Source: Thermoleophilales bacterium
GTDB lineage: Bacteria > Actinomycetota > Thermoleophilia > Solirubrobacterales > 70-9
Length of the DNA stretch: 64,000 nt
Assembly: GCA_020636955.1 (NCBI GenBank)
Contig: JACJWY010000013.1
Span: 10,654 to 74,653 of the forward strand
Direction of reading: 5' to 3'
The position numbers were made by a program, and so were the translations under genes. Below the pieces are notes generated by a model that saw nothing but the letters and a program-made list of their open reading frames with translations, made no database searches and was not told where the DNA came from. Shown in pieces: positions 15,835 to 23,928 of the stretch (position 1 is the stretch's first letter; each line of letters starts with the position of its first letter).

Positions 15835-17784
15835 ATGAGTTCGTCCCTTCCCGCCCGCCGCGGCTTCAAGGCAGCCCTCACTGTTCTTGCCGCAGCGGTT
15901 CTCTTGCTCGTCGCCCTCCACCCGGGGTCTGCCCAGGCGGCGCCGCTCACCTCGGGCAAAGTTGTCCTCAACATCACCTCCGGCAAGGCCGGAAAGGTTG
16001 GGGCGGTCAAGCCGGCCAAGGTCGCCAAGCGCTTCGGCAAGAAGGGGGCGAAGGTCACCTCGGCCGCGAAGAACGGCTTCTTTGGCAGCAAGGTCAAGGC
16101 CGGCGTTGAAGCCGGTGGCGGCCTCCGCTTTGCCAAGGGCAAACGCAAGGTCAACGTCACCGGTCTCGGTATTTCAATTTTCGGCAAGCAGACCGCAATT
16201 CGAGGCAAGCTCCGCGGCAAGACGATCAAGGTCTTCAATGTCACCGGCAAGTCGACCGTGAACAAGTCTGCCGGTACCGCCAAGCTGACCGGAGCCAGGC
16301 TGGCCCTGACCAATCAGGCGGCAGCCCGGATCCGCAAGGCCCTCAAGTTGAAGAAGGCCCCCAAGGGCAAGCTCGGCACCGTCTCCGTCAACTTCAAGCT
16401 GAGCGAGAAGCCTCCGGTCGATCCCTGCGTCGAGAATCCCGACGCCGAGGGCTGCCCGGTAACCGACCCCTACCTCGAGCAATGCGACGTCGCTGCCACG
16501 AGCAAGGTGACCGGTAGCCTGCCCGCCGCGGCTGCTCTGCCGACCCTGAGCAACCCGGAGTCGATCAGTGGCCTGTCCAGCATGAGCTGGGGGTTCAAGT
16601 CGAGCTTCCGCAGTTACGTGATCTTCGGCGCCCAGGGCAGCATGCATGGTCTGGACGGCGCGACTACGGTCGGCGGGCCTCCGGTCATCTCCGGCTTTGA
16701 CTTCCCGGTCGAAAGCGCCGAGTACAGCGACAACGGCACCGGCACGCTGGATGACGACCAGGCAGTGGTCGAGACCAGCGGCACGGCCGTGTTCTGCGCG
16801 ACCGCGCACAGCTTCCGGGTCGCGATCTCCGATCCCACCTTCGTGATCGACGGAGACGATTCCCGGATCATCGCCACGGTTGACACCAACCTGACCGGCG
16901 TCTGGACCCAGCCGCAACGGATCGACCTCGCCAATCTGGATCTTGGCGAGATCAACCAGACCGCGGCTACCGAGGGCACAACTATCGACTGGGGCGAGAT
17001 CAGCGCCTCCTTCACCCAGGCCGGCGCGGACGCCATCTGTGGCACTGGCGAACAGGTCGCCTGCGACTACACGGAGGGCACCGAACTGGACCCTGTCGCT
17101 CTCTCGATCAACACGGCCAACGCCCTGCCGGTCGATCAGTACAACTCCGAATGTTCGGTCCCGGTGGCAAGTGTGGCCAGCAACTCCTGGCCGGTTGCCT
17201 CGGAACTGCCGACCCTTTCGGGTGCGGTCGCCGCGACCAGCGATCCGATTGGCTGGGGCTTCAAGAGTTCATTCCGGAACTACCTCCAGTTCGCGCCACC
17301 GGCTGGTTCATTCCAGCCGTTCGATGGTGCCTCGGTCATCAGCAACCCGAGCCCGCCAAATGTGCCGCTCGGATTCTCCTATCCGGTTTCCGACGCCGAG
17401 TATGCGGCCAACACGGCGGCCACGGATGACGATCAGGCAATCGTCAACGGAACCGGAACTGGCCTGTACTGCAAGTCCGGCCATTTCTTCTGGCTTTCGA
17501 TCTCGGACCCGACCATCGTGATCGACGGTGATCACTCGCGGCTCGTGGCGACAGTCAGCCAGAACACGAACGGCGGCGCCGACCCGGCCGGTCCCTGGCA
17601 GACCTCCCAAAGGATCGACCTGGCCGACCTCGACCTCAGCGGAGTGACTCCGACCTACGGTTCGGGCACAGTCACATGGGCTTCCATCCCGGCGACGGTG
17701 AGTGAAGAAGCCGGGACGATCGCCGGCAGCTACACGCCGGGGACGGCACTCGACCCGATTACAGTCTCGCTGGAGACCGAGTAA
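15835..17784 (+). CDS. Secreted haem-binding protein with two HtaA domains
   Basis: 649 residues with a signal peptide ending near AQAA and a good AAGGAG ribosome-binding site. A basic Gly/Lys-rich domain (residues about 40-205) is followed by two HtaA-type repeats: about 248-400 (SWGFKSSFRSYV, then TAHSFRVAISDPTFVIDG) and about 468-645 (GWGFKSSFRNYL, then SGHFFWLSISDPTIVIDG). In corynebacterial HtaA the conserved Tyr and His of these motifs bind haem, and both are present in both repeats. There is no C-terminal membrane helix, so it is secreted or held by partners. It probably hands haem to HmuT. The next ORF continues in the same frame after the TAA. Confidence 0.82.
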   Translation: MSSSLPARRGFKAALTVLAAAVLLLVALHPGSAQAAPLTSGKVVLNITSGKAGKVGAVKPAKVAKRFGKKGAKVTSAAKNGFFGSKVKAGVEAGGGLRFAKGKRKVNVTGLGISIFGKQTAIRGKLRGKTIKVFNVTGKSTVNKSAGTAKLTGARLALTNQAAARIRKALKLKKAPKGKLGTVSVNFKLSEKPPVDPCVENPDAEGCPVTDPYLEQCDVAATSKVTGSLPAAAALPTLSNPESISGLSSMSWGFKSSFRSYVIFGAQGSMHGLDGATTVGGPPVISGFDFPVESAEYSDNGTGTLDDDQAVVETSGTAVFCATAHSFRVAISDPTFVIDGDDSRIIATVDTNLTGVWTQPQRIDLANLDLGEINQTAATEGTTIDWGEISASFTQAGADAICGTGEQVACDYTEGTELDPVALSINTANALPVDQYNSECSVPVASVASNSWPVASELPTLSGAVAATSDPIGWGFKSSFRNYLQFAPPAGSFQPFDGASVISNPSPPNVPLGFSYPVSDAEYAANTAATDDDQAIVNGTGTGLYCKSGHFFWLSISDPTIVIDGDHSRLVATVSQNTNGGADPAGPWQTSQRIDLADLDLSGVTPTYGSGTVTWASIPATVSEEAGTIAGSYTPGTALDPITVSLETE

Positions 17785-17793
17785 GGGGCTCGG

Positions 17794-19110
17794 CTGAGGC
17801 ACCAGGCCTCATATTCCGCCGGTAATCCGGTAACGACGAGGGCGACCCTTTACGGGTTCGCCCTCGTCGCGGTTCTGCTTGCCATTTTCGTGGCGGCCGG
17901 AACCGGTGCGGACCCGGCCAGGGCAGCGACGCTGGAAGCCTGCGAAGCGACCCAGCCGACCGGGCCCGTCGTCGAACTCGATGGTGACCTCACCCTGAAC
18001 CCGGTCCGCGCGACCCGCAAGGCCTGGAAACGGAGCGGGGTGAGGCAGCGGCTGGTCAAGCCGGCCAGCGGGTTCACGGGCCGGCCGACCTTCCCCGTCA
18101 AGTCGGTCCGATATGGCGAACCGGCCGCGGTCACGCTCAAGGGAGGAACCAGGCTTCTCGGCAAGGGCCGCAAACTGGCGGTCAGCAAGCTCAAGGTTCT
18201 TTCCGCGCCCGGAAAGCCCGCCTGGCTGAAGGCGAAGATCGGCGGCAGGACCATTTCCTTCCTGAAGATCACTGGAGGCAAGCGAAAGTACAACGCCGGC
18301 AAGGGAACCCTGACCCGCACCGGAACCGCCCGCCTCGTCCGGCCCGCCGCGAACCTGATCAACCGCAAGCTCGGACTGAAGGGCGGCAGGAAGCTGCGGG
18401 CCGGAACGGTCTGGGGCAGCTTCAACCTCTACTCGCTTTACAAGGTGACCCCGGTCAACGATCCGACCGGAGAAGTACCTGATATTCCACCGGTCAAGAC
18501 CCGACCCGGAGATGCGGTCACCATCTCTTCCGCCGCAACGATCAAGTGGTACGTCCGCGAAAGCTTCATCAACTACGTCGCCAGCGGTGAAGGAACCAGG
18601 GTGGAAAACGGCGCCACCGCCGACCCGGCCAGCGGTTCCTACAACCTCGTCTACTCGTTCAACTTCCCCTTCGCCTCCGGCTGGACCGTGCCGGAGTCCG
18701 GTGGAGGCACGGAGAACACATTGATCAAGGGCAGCGGCCTGGTCGGTTTCCGCTATTGCCAGAACACGATCAACTTCACCGCCGCCAACCCGGAAGTCGA
18801 AATCGACGGTGACGACAACTCCCGACTGATCTTCGAAGTCAACGGCACCGACGGAACGCCCTTCCCCGACCAGCGGGCGGTGATGGTAAAGCTGATTCCC
18901 AGCCGGGCCCAATCCGACTCGGTTGTCGACAATGGCAACGGAACCAGCACCCGCAAGTATGTGAAGATTCCCGGTTACGTGCCTGCCGAGGGAACCGGTA
19001 TTTTCGCCGGCTTCTACCCGGCCTTCAGCCCCGACTTTGACGGCCAGCCCCAGGACGAACGTCCCGACCGGTTCGGTTACTTCACGATCTCCTACACCTT
19101 CCCCAACTGA
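17794..19110 (+). CDS. Secreted HtaA-like protein, divergent haem site
   Basis: About 438 residues. No ATG, GTG or TTG precedes the obvious signal peptide (TRATLYGFALVAVLLAIFVAA, ending PARA), so I infer a CTG start at 17794, 7 bases after AAGGGG. A basic domain (about 60-210) resembles the N-terminal part of the preceding protein. An HtaA-like domain (about 248-435) keeps the Tyr motif YVRESFINYV and NPEVEIDGDD, but the region that normally holds the haem His reads RYCQNTINF and has none. It may be a partner or haem-relay protein rather than a strong binder. It lies 9 bases after the first HtaA gene and 5 before the PKD gene. Confidence 0.7.
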   Translation: MRHQASYSAGNPVTTRATLYGFALVAVLLAIFVAAGTGADPARAATLEACEATQPTGPVVELDGDLTLNPVRATRKAWKRSGVRQRLVKPASGFTGRPTFPVKSVRYGEPAAVTLKGGTRLLGKGRKLAVSKLKVLSAPGKPAWLKAKIGGRTISFLKITGGKRKYNAGKGTLTRTGTARLVRPAANLINRKLGLKGGRKLRAGTVWGSFNLYSLYKVTPVNDPTGEVPDIPPVKTRPGDAVTISSAATIKWYVRESFINYVASGEGTRVENGATADPASGSYNLVYSFNFPFASGWTVPESGGGTENTLIKGSGLVGFRYCQNTINFTAANPEVEIDGDDNSRLIFEVNGTDGTPFPDQRAVMVKLIPSRAQSDSVVDNGNGTSTRKYVKIPGYVPAEGTGIFAGFYPAFSPDFDGQPQDERPDRFGYFTISYTFPN

Positions 19111-19115
19111 GACGT

Positions 19116-20318
19116 ATGACCCATCCGGCAACCAAACGGCGTCTGCTCACCTTCGGGTCCGCCCTGGCGTTGCTGTCGCTGCTTTTGATCGCTTTCGGCC
19201 CCTCGAACCGGGCTGATGCCGCCAGCTTTCAGCCCGGGGTGGTGACCGTCACCGGCTACAACTGGTCGGTGAGCAATCCCGCGGTGAACGTCAACCTTCC
19301 CCAGGACGGCCAGAGCTCCTACACGGTCGAACAGATCCTCGAGGAAGCCCAGCCGTCGGCTGGCGGCCAGTTCGATGTGGCGACCATCCCGGGCATCTCG
19401 ATCCAGAAGCCGAACGGTTCGGTGGTCAGCTGCACCGGCAACCAGGTCCGGGCGGGCAACGACGCCTGCCCGGTGTTCACGGCGACCACCACGGCTACGA
19501 CGATGCAGCTCCAGGGCGGGTCGAAAGTCACCTTCGACGTCTCCACCAATGGGCCGGTGATCCGGATCGACCAGCCCAAGGACATGACGGTCACGGTGAG
19601 CCCGGCCAAGAAGACGGTTCAGACCGGCACCACGGTCAACTTCACGGCTCAGGTCTCCAACAAGGTCGGCACACTCACCTACAAATGGGACTTCGGGGAC
19701 GGAACCGCCGACCGGACCACGACGTCCAACGAGGTGTCGCACAAATTCACCGGCGACAACGAGAAGTTCAGCGTCGTCCTCACGGTGACCTCGACCGCCA
19801 ATCCCCGCTCCTACTACGGATCGGCCCTGATCACCGTCGGCAAGGTGAAGCAGAAGCCGGAGAAGAACGACAATTCCAAGGACAAGAACAAATCCGGCGG
19901 CAACGGGAGCGGCAGTAACGGCGGGACCGGAAACGGCTCGAACTATTACGTCCCCGGATACACCGGTGGCTACGGTGGCTATACCGGCGGCAGCAGCACC
20001 GGCCCGTCGAGCCCGGCTCCCTCAACCGGTGACCAGAAGCCGAAGAAACAAAAGCAGGACAAACAGCCTGCCGATGACGGTCTCCAGACGGTCAGTGGCC
20101 AGTTGATCGATCCTGCCTCGGTGGCCTCCGCCATCCCGTCGACCGGAGATCAGTCCGGCGCAACCGAGCAGGCCAACCCGGCCGACGACTCATCCGGTGG
20201 AGGGGTGCCGGGCGCCGTCAAGGCAGCCCTCGGCATCGGTGCCCTGCTCGGCCTCGGCGGGCTGGCCGAAGCCGGCGCCTTCGCCGGCGGCCTCGGACGC
20301 CTTCGTTTCCGCCCCTAG
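19116..20318 (+). CDS. PKD-domain surface protein with C-terminal membrane helix
   Basis: 400 residues. Signal peptide to about residue 32 (NRADA). An uncharacterised N-terminal beta-domain holds two cysteines (VSCTGN and DACPVF). A PKD domain follows at about 150-245 with YKWDFGDGTADRT. Residues about 250-310 are a Lys/Asn/Gly/Tyr-rich linker (GYTGGYGGYTGG), then a Lys/Gln-rich segment, and a C-terminal helix (VKAALGIGALLGLGGLAEAG) ending in basic residues. No LPxTG motif. Tail-anchoring suggests a wall-spanning partner of the two HtaA proteins, compared with corynebacterial HtaA, which is itself tail-anchored. Its stop overlaps the convergent hydrolase stop. Confidence 0.72.
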   Translation: MTHPATKRRLLTFGSALALLSLLLIAFGPSNRADAASFQPGVVTVTGYNWSVSNPAVNVNLPQDGQSSYTVEQILEEAQPSAGGQFDVATIPGISIQKPNGSVVSCTGNQVRAGNDACPVFTATTTATTMQLQGGSKVTFDVSTNGPVIRIDQPKDMTVTVSPAKKTVQTGTTVNFTAQVSNKVGTLTYKWDFGDGTADRTTTSNEVSHKFTGDNEKFSVVLTVTSTANPRSYYGSALITVGKVKQKPEKNDNSKDKNKSGGNGSGSNGGTGNGSNYYVPGYTGGYGGYTGGSSTGPSSPAPSTGDQKPKKQKQDKQPADDGLQTVSGQLIDPASVASAIPSTGDQSGATEQANPADDSSGGGVPGAVKAALGIGALLGLGGLAEAGAFAGGLGRLRFRP

Positions 20319-21064
20319 CCGCGACTCAGGATCTGCGAACCGCCGGTGATCTTGTCCTCGCCGTCGGGCAGGCGGATCCAGGCCTTGTTGGTCCCGTCGT
20401 AGTCGGGGGCCCAGAGGATCAGGGTGGCCGAGCCGAAGTTGTTTACCTCGCAGGGCTCGCTTCCCTCTTGGTCGAGGCCGCGCCAGACTCGGATGAAAGG
20501 ATTGTTCTCCCATTCTTCACCGACCGTCGAGGGCTCGCGGTGGCCGGGGTGGATCCGGGTCTCCGGGGGCAGGGTCATAAGCCGGTCCATGATCGAGCTC
20601 TTCAGTTCCGGGAAGCCGCTCTCGCCGGGGGCGACGGTGCCGCCGACCGTGCCCTTGAAGATCACGTCTGCGGTGATCACATCGGTCCCGTTGATCAGCA
20701 GCGCCATGTGACCGTCGGAATGGCCGGGCGTCGCGATCCACTTGATGGTCAGGCCGCCGGAGATGGTCTCGTCGCCGTCTTCGACGATCTCGTCGACCTT
20801 GAAGTCGACCAGGTCCGCCGTCTTCTGGCTGGCAAGAATCGGTACCCCGTAGCGGTCGGCCACCTCACGGAGGTCGACCACGTGATCCCAGTGCTCGTGC
20901 GTCAGGAGGATGTGGGTGAGGGTGATGCCCTCGCGGTCGACCCTTTCGAGCAGCGGTTCGATCACCCCGTTGCCGTCGATCAGCACCCCGGTTCCGCCCT
21001 CACTGTCACAGACCAGATAGGAGTTGGAGAGCCACTCGAACTGTTCGACTCGCTGGATGATCAT
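20315..21064 (-). CDS. Metallo-beta-lactamase-fold hydrolase, probable S-formylmycothiol hydrolase
   Basis: 249 residues, cytosolic. The di-metal motif THEHWDH puts ligands at His56, His58, Asp60 and His61, with later ligands in ATPGHSDGH and the His of IHPGH. It is a glyoxalase II-like fold. It lies directly downstream of an MscR-type formaldehyde dehydrogenase gene; in mycobacteria the mscR homologue (Rv2259) is likewise followed by an MBL-fold gene (Rv2260). From that context I infer hydrolysis of S-formylmycothiol to formate and mycothiol. The generic MBL assignment is firm; the substrate is inference. Confidence 0.8.
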   Translation of the reverse strand: MIIQRVEQFEWLSNSYLVCDSEGGTGVLIDGNGVIEPLLERVDREGITLTHILLTHEHWDHVVDLREVADRYGVPILASQKTADLVDFKVDEIVEDGDETISGGLTIKWIATPGHSDGHMALLINGTDVITADVIFKGTVGGTVAPGESGFPELKSSIMDRLMTLPPETRIHPGHREPSTVGEEWENNPFIRVWRGLDQEGSEPCEVNNFGSATLILWAPDYDGTNKAWIRLPDGEDKITGGSQILSRG

Positions 21065-21139
21065 GGGCGGACCTTTCGGGGTTCGGGGTGGGGGTTGTGC
21101 CGGGCGGGGATTCGCGTTTGACGCTACTTGTGCCGGACG

Positions 21140-22246
21140 CTAATTGAACTCGATAACGCTGCGGATGCCGTTCTGCTCTTCCATCAGGTCGAAGCCCTTG
21201 TTGACTTCATCGAGGGTGATCCGGTGGGAGAGAAAAGGCTCGACATCGATCTCACCGGCAAGGTAGCGGTCCACCAGCTCGGGCACCTGATCGCGACCCT
21301 TGACTCCGCCGAAGGATGAGCCTGCCACCCGGCGGCCGGTGATCAGCCAGCGGGGGATGATGTCGAGGGTCTCGCCCTTGCCGGCCACCCCGGCTACCGT
21401 GCAGAGGCCCCAGGCCATGCGGGCGGACTCGACTGCCTGCTGCATCACATTGACCAGGCCGGTCGCCTCGAAGGTGTAGTCGGCACCGTAGCCGCCGGTC
21501 TCGTCGAGGATCCACTGGACGGTGTTTTCGTCCGCCTTGTAGAGATCGGTTGCACCCTGCCCCTTCGCCATCTCGAGACGTTCGTCGGAGAGGTCGACGC
21601 AGACGATCCGCTCGGCACCCATCAACCGGCAGCCGGCGACCGCTCCGAGGCCGACCATGCCGGCCCCGAAGACGACGCAAGTGGTGCCCTCCTCGACCCT
21701 GGCCGTGTACATGGCCGCGCCGAGACCGGTGGAGAGCCCGCAGGCGAAAAGGCAGGCATGGTCAAGCGGCGCTTCCGGACTGATCTTCGCGAGGGCGATC
21801 TCCGGCATCACCGTGTACTCGGCGAAGGTCGAGGTGCCCATGAAATGTCGGATTTCCTCGCCGTCACGGGAAAGCCGGGTGGTGCCGTCGGGCAGGTGGC
21901 CGAGGTTCTGTTCAGCCCGGATTGCCATGCAGAGGTTGGTCCGGGGATCGACACAGTGGACGCATTCGCGGCACTGCGGGGAAAATAGCGTGACCACCTT
22001 GTCACCCGGGGCGACCGAGGCGACTCCCTCACCGACCTTCTCGACGATGCCGCCGCCCTCGTGGCCAAGCACGCAGGGCGAATAGCCCGACGGATCGGCT
22101 CCGGAAGCGGTGTACATGTCGGTGTGACAGACCCCGCAGGCCTCCAGGCGCACCAGCACCTCGCCCGCTTTCGGCTCGGCCAGGTCAACCTCCTGGACCA
22201 CGAGCGGTTGACCGAACTCCTCGAGTACAGCAGCCCTCATCCTCAT
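21140..22246 (-). CDS. mscR: Zinc-dependent class III-type alcohol dehydrogenase, probable mycothiol-dependent formaldehyde dehydrogenase
   Basis: 368 residues, medium-chain dehydrogenase. Catalytic zinc motif ACGVCHTD (Cys40) and GHEGGG; structural zinc lobe with four Cys in PQCRECVHCVDPRTNLC; Rossmann loop VFGAGMVGLGAVAG; NAD-selecting Asp in IVCVDLSDERL. Sequence style and the adjacent MBL hydrolase match MscR/AdhE2, which oxidises S-hydroxymethyl-mycothiol and can reduce S-nitrosomycothiol. The latter would fit the NO reductase at 4.1 kb. Start at 22246; a second ATG lies two codons later. The two genes are 75 bases apart and probably one operon. Confidence 0.85.
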   Translation of the reverse strand: MRMRAAVLEEFGQPLVVQEVDLAEPKAGEVLVRLEACGVCHTDMYTASGADPSGYSPCVLGHEGGGIVEKVGEGVASVAPGDKVVTLFSPQCRECVHCVDPRTNLCMAIRAEQNLGHLPDGTTRLSRDGEEIRHFMGTSTFAEYTVMPEIALAKISPEAPLDHACLFACGLSTGLGAAMYTARVEEGTTCVVFGAGMVGLGAVAGCRLMGAERIVCVDLSDERLEMAKGQGATDLYKADENTVQWILDETGGYGADYTFEATGLVNVMQQAVESARMAWGLCTVAGVAGKGETLDIIPRWLITGRRVAGSSFGGVKGRDQVPELVDRYLAGEIDVEPFLSHRITLDEVNKGFDLMEEQNGIRSVIEFN

Positions 22247-22352
22247 GCCCGGATCCTAGACAAACAGAAATCCCCAACGAGAATTACGGGGGCGATCGCC
22301 ACCCGACGCGGCAGCCGAAGGCCCCGTTTCCCCGTTTTCGCGCGTTTAGAGT

Positions 22353-23462
22353 GTGCCCGTGCCCGTCCCTTGCAAGCTCGCCGTTGCCTCCGTTGCGTCC
22401 GCCTGTCTGATCGCCTTTGCCGGCTGCGGCTCTTCGATCGAAGAAGACTCAGCAAACCGACCCGGCGATGGAGTTGGCGGAACCGAACTGGTCAAGGTCT
22501 ACTCGACCGAAGGCGAGCAGTTCGACCCGGTCTCCAAAAGGATTTCGGCCGGGGATGCCCCGGAAGCTGCGACCGAGGCGCTGCTGGACGTGCCGGAGGA
22601 GCGGACCTACATCCCCGGCGGTACCCGGGTCAGCAAAGTGACCGTGTCCGGGGACGGTAGGGCCACGGTAAAGCTCTCCCGGGAGTTCCTCGGCAACATT
22701 CCGGCCAATCCCGCCCGTCGCACGCGGCGCCAGAACGAGGCGGTGGAGGGGAGGGTCGCCCAGGTCACCTACACGCTGACCTCGCTGAAAAGCATCGACA
22801 AAGTGAAGGTTCAGTCCGGTGGAATCACGGTCACGACTCCGAAGGACCGCGCCGACTATGCCGAGCCCGACAGCCGGCCACCGCTGCCCGCCAACGGAGA
22901 GCGGTACGGGGTAAGAGCCACCGGTGCCTTCCAGATCCAGCAAAGGCTGGCGGACCTCGGTTACCTCCCTCAGCGCGGGGTGGATGGCGTGATCGGCTAT
23001 CAGACCCAACAGGCGGTGATGGCATTCCAGAGTTGGGAAGGCCTAGCCCGGGACGGGGTCGCGGGACCGCAGACCAAGGCGGCGCTGAGGACGGCGAAGC
23101 GTCCCCGCCCGAACGCGAAGCGACCGAAAAGGCTGATGGAAGTCCGCATTGGCAAGGGCGTTCTGATGCTGGTGCGAAACGGACGGGCAGTCAGGACCAT
23201 TCACGTGTCGGCCGGCGGTCCCGGAACTGAAACACCGACCGGCCGTTACAAGGTATTCCGCAAGGAGCTTCAGTCATGGTCGGTGCCTTTCAGCACCTGG
23301 CTGCCTTACGCCTCCTATTTCAACAACGGCATCGCCTTCCACGAATATCCCGACGTTCCGCCGTATCCCGCCTCTCACGGATGCGTCCGGGTGCCCGCTC
23401 CGGAGGCCCCACTGGTCTATCGCTTCGCAACGATCGGAACCGTGGTGGTGGTCCGCTCCTGA
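22353..23462 (+). CDS. L,D-transpeptidase lipoprotein with GerMN and peptidoglycan-binding domains
   Basis: 369 residues from GTG 22353. Signal with lipobox IAFAGC near residue 25 predicts a lipid-anchored exported protein. Domains: a GerMN-like domain (about 45-170), a PG_binding_1 domain (about 190-245, QQRLADLGYLPQRGVDGVIG) and a YkuD catalytic domain (about 262-369) whose active-site motif is HEYPDVPPYPASHGCVRVP, with Cys as nucleophile. It would make 3-3 peptidoglycan cross-links or attach proteins to the wall. The GerMN plus YkuD combination is known in actinobacteria. It is divergent from mscR with 106 bases between. Confidence 0.9.
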   Translation: MPVPVPCKLAVASVASACLIAFAGCGSSIEEDSANRPGDGVGGTELVKVYSTEGEQFDPVSKRISAGDAPEAATEALLDVPEERTYIPGGTRVSKVTVSGDGRATVKLSREFLGNIPANPARRTRRQNEAVEGRVAQVTYTLTSLKSIDKVKVQSGGITVTTPKDRADYAEPDSRPPLPANGERYGVRATGAFQIQQRLADLGYLPQRGVDGVIGYQTQQAVMAFQSWEGLARDGVAGPQTKAALRTAKRPRPNAKRPKRLMEVRIGKGVLMLVRNGRAVRTIHVSAGGPGTETPTGRYKVFRKELQSWSVPFSTWLPYASYFNNGIAFHEYPDVPPYPASHGCVRVPAPEAPLVYRFATIGTVVVVRS

Positions 23463-23480
23463 ACCGCGAGCCTTCCCGGT

Positions 23481-23777
23481 CTAGACGGAGGGACCGCCTT
23501 CACGCCTGATCTTTTCCATCTCGGCCTGAATCTTGTCTTCTGTGAGGCCCTTCGACCTGTAGACGGACCACCAGTGCGGTATCAATCCGAAGATTCCCCA
23601 CCCGACGATGGGGAAGATCGGCCAGAAGAAGTTGTCAGTGCCCGAAAGGGCCCAGATCAAGACCAGGAAAATGCTTACGCCGCCGAAAGTGGCGAGGTGA
23701 ATCATGAAGTCATGCTTGGCGTTGAGGCTCTTGACGGCCTCGTCTCGCAGATCCTTGTTCGGGTCGCTGGCTTCCAC
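23481..23777 (-). CDS. 2TM domain-containing small membrane protein
   Basis: 98 residues with two membrane helices (about 28-45 and 52-68), a short polar N-terminus and a charged C-terminal helix (EDKIQAEMEKIRREGG). The order RDEAVKSLNAKHDFMIHL, helix, FFWPIFPIVGWGIFGLI, then HWW matches the 2TM domain family often found alone or on histidine kinases. Function unknown. It is convergent with the L,D-transpeptidase gene. Confidence 0.78.
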   Translation of the reverse strand: MEASDPNKDLRDEAVKSLNAKHDFMIHLATFGGVSIFLVLIWALSGTDNFFWPIFPIVGWGIFGLIPHWWSVYRSKGLTEDKIQAEMEKIRREGGPSV

Positions 23778-23845
23778 GCTCGCCTCCTGTCGTCTCGGAC
23801 TCCGGGAGAGCGTAGCCGACGGTCAAGACCTCGACCCCGCTTAAC

Positions 23846-23877
23846 GAAGAAGGGCCCCGACATCGGGGCCCTTCTTC
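23846..23877. terminator. Strong terminator downstream of glutamine synthetase
   Basis: A perfect 15-bp stem, GAAGAAGGGCCCCGA paired with TCGGGGCCCTTCTTC, closes on 2 bases. Read on the minus strand it follows the glutamine synthetase stop by about 50 bases and precedes the 2TM gene. Confidence 0.75.
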
Positions 23878-23928
23878 TGCTTCCTCGTTTCCCCCGAGGA
23901 TTGGAGATGCGACTACAAGTAGCTGTCG

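Noticed and set aside
17782..17890. Stop-codon read-through fusing the two HtaA proteins, which are in the same frame
   Set aside because: The second ORF begins with a clear signal peptide and a ribosome-binding site before CTG 17794. Separate exported proteins are more plausible.
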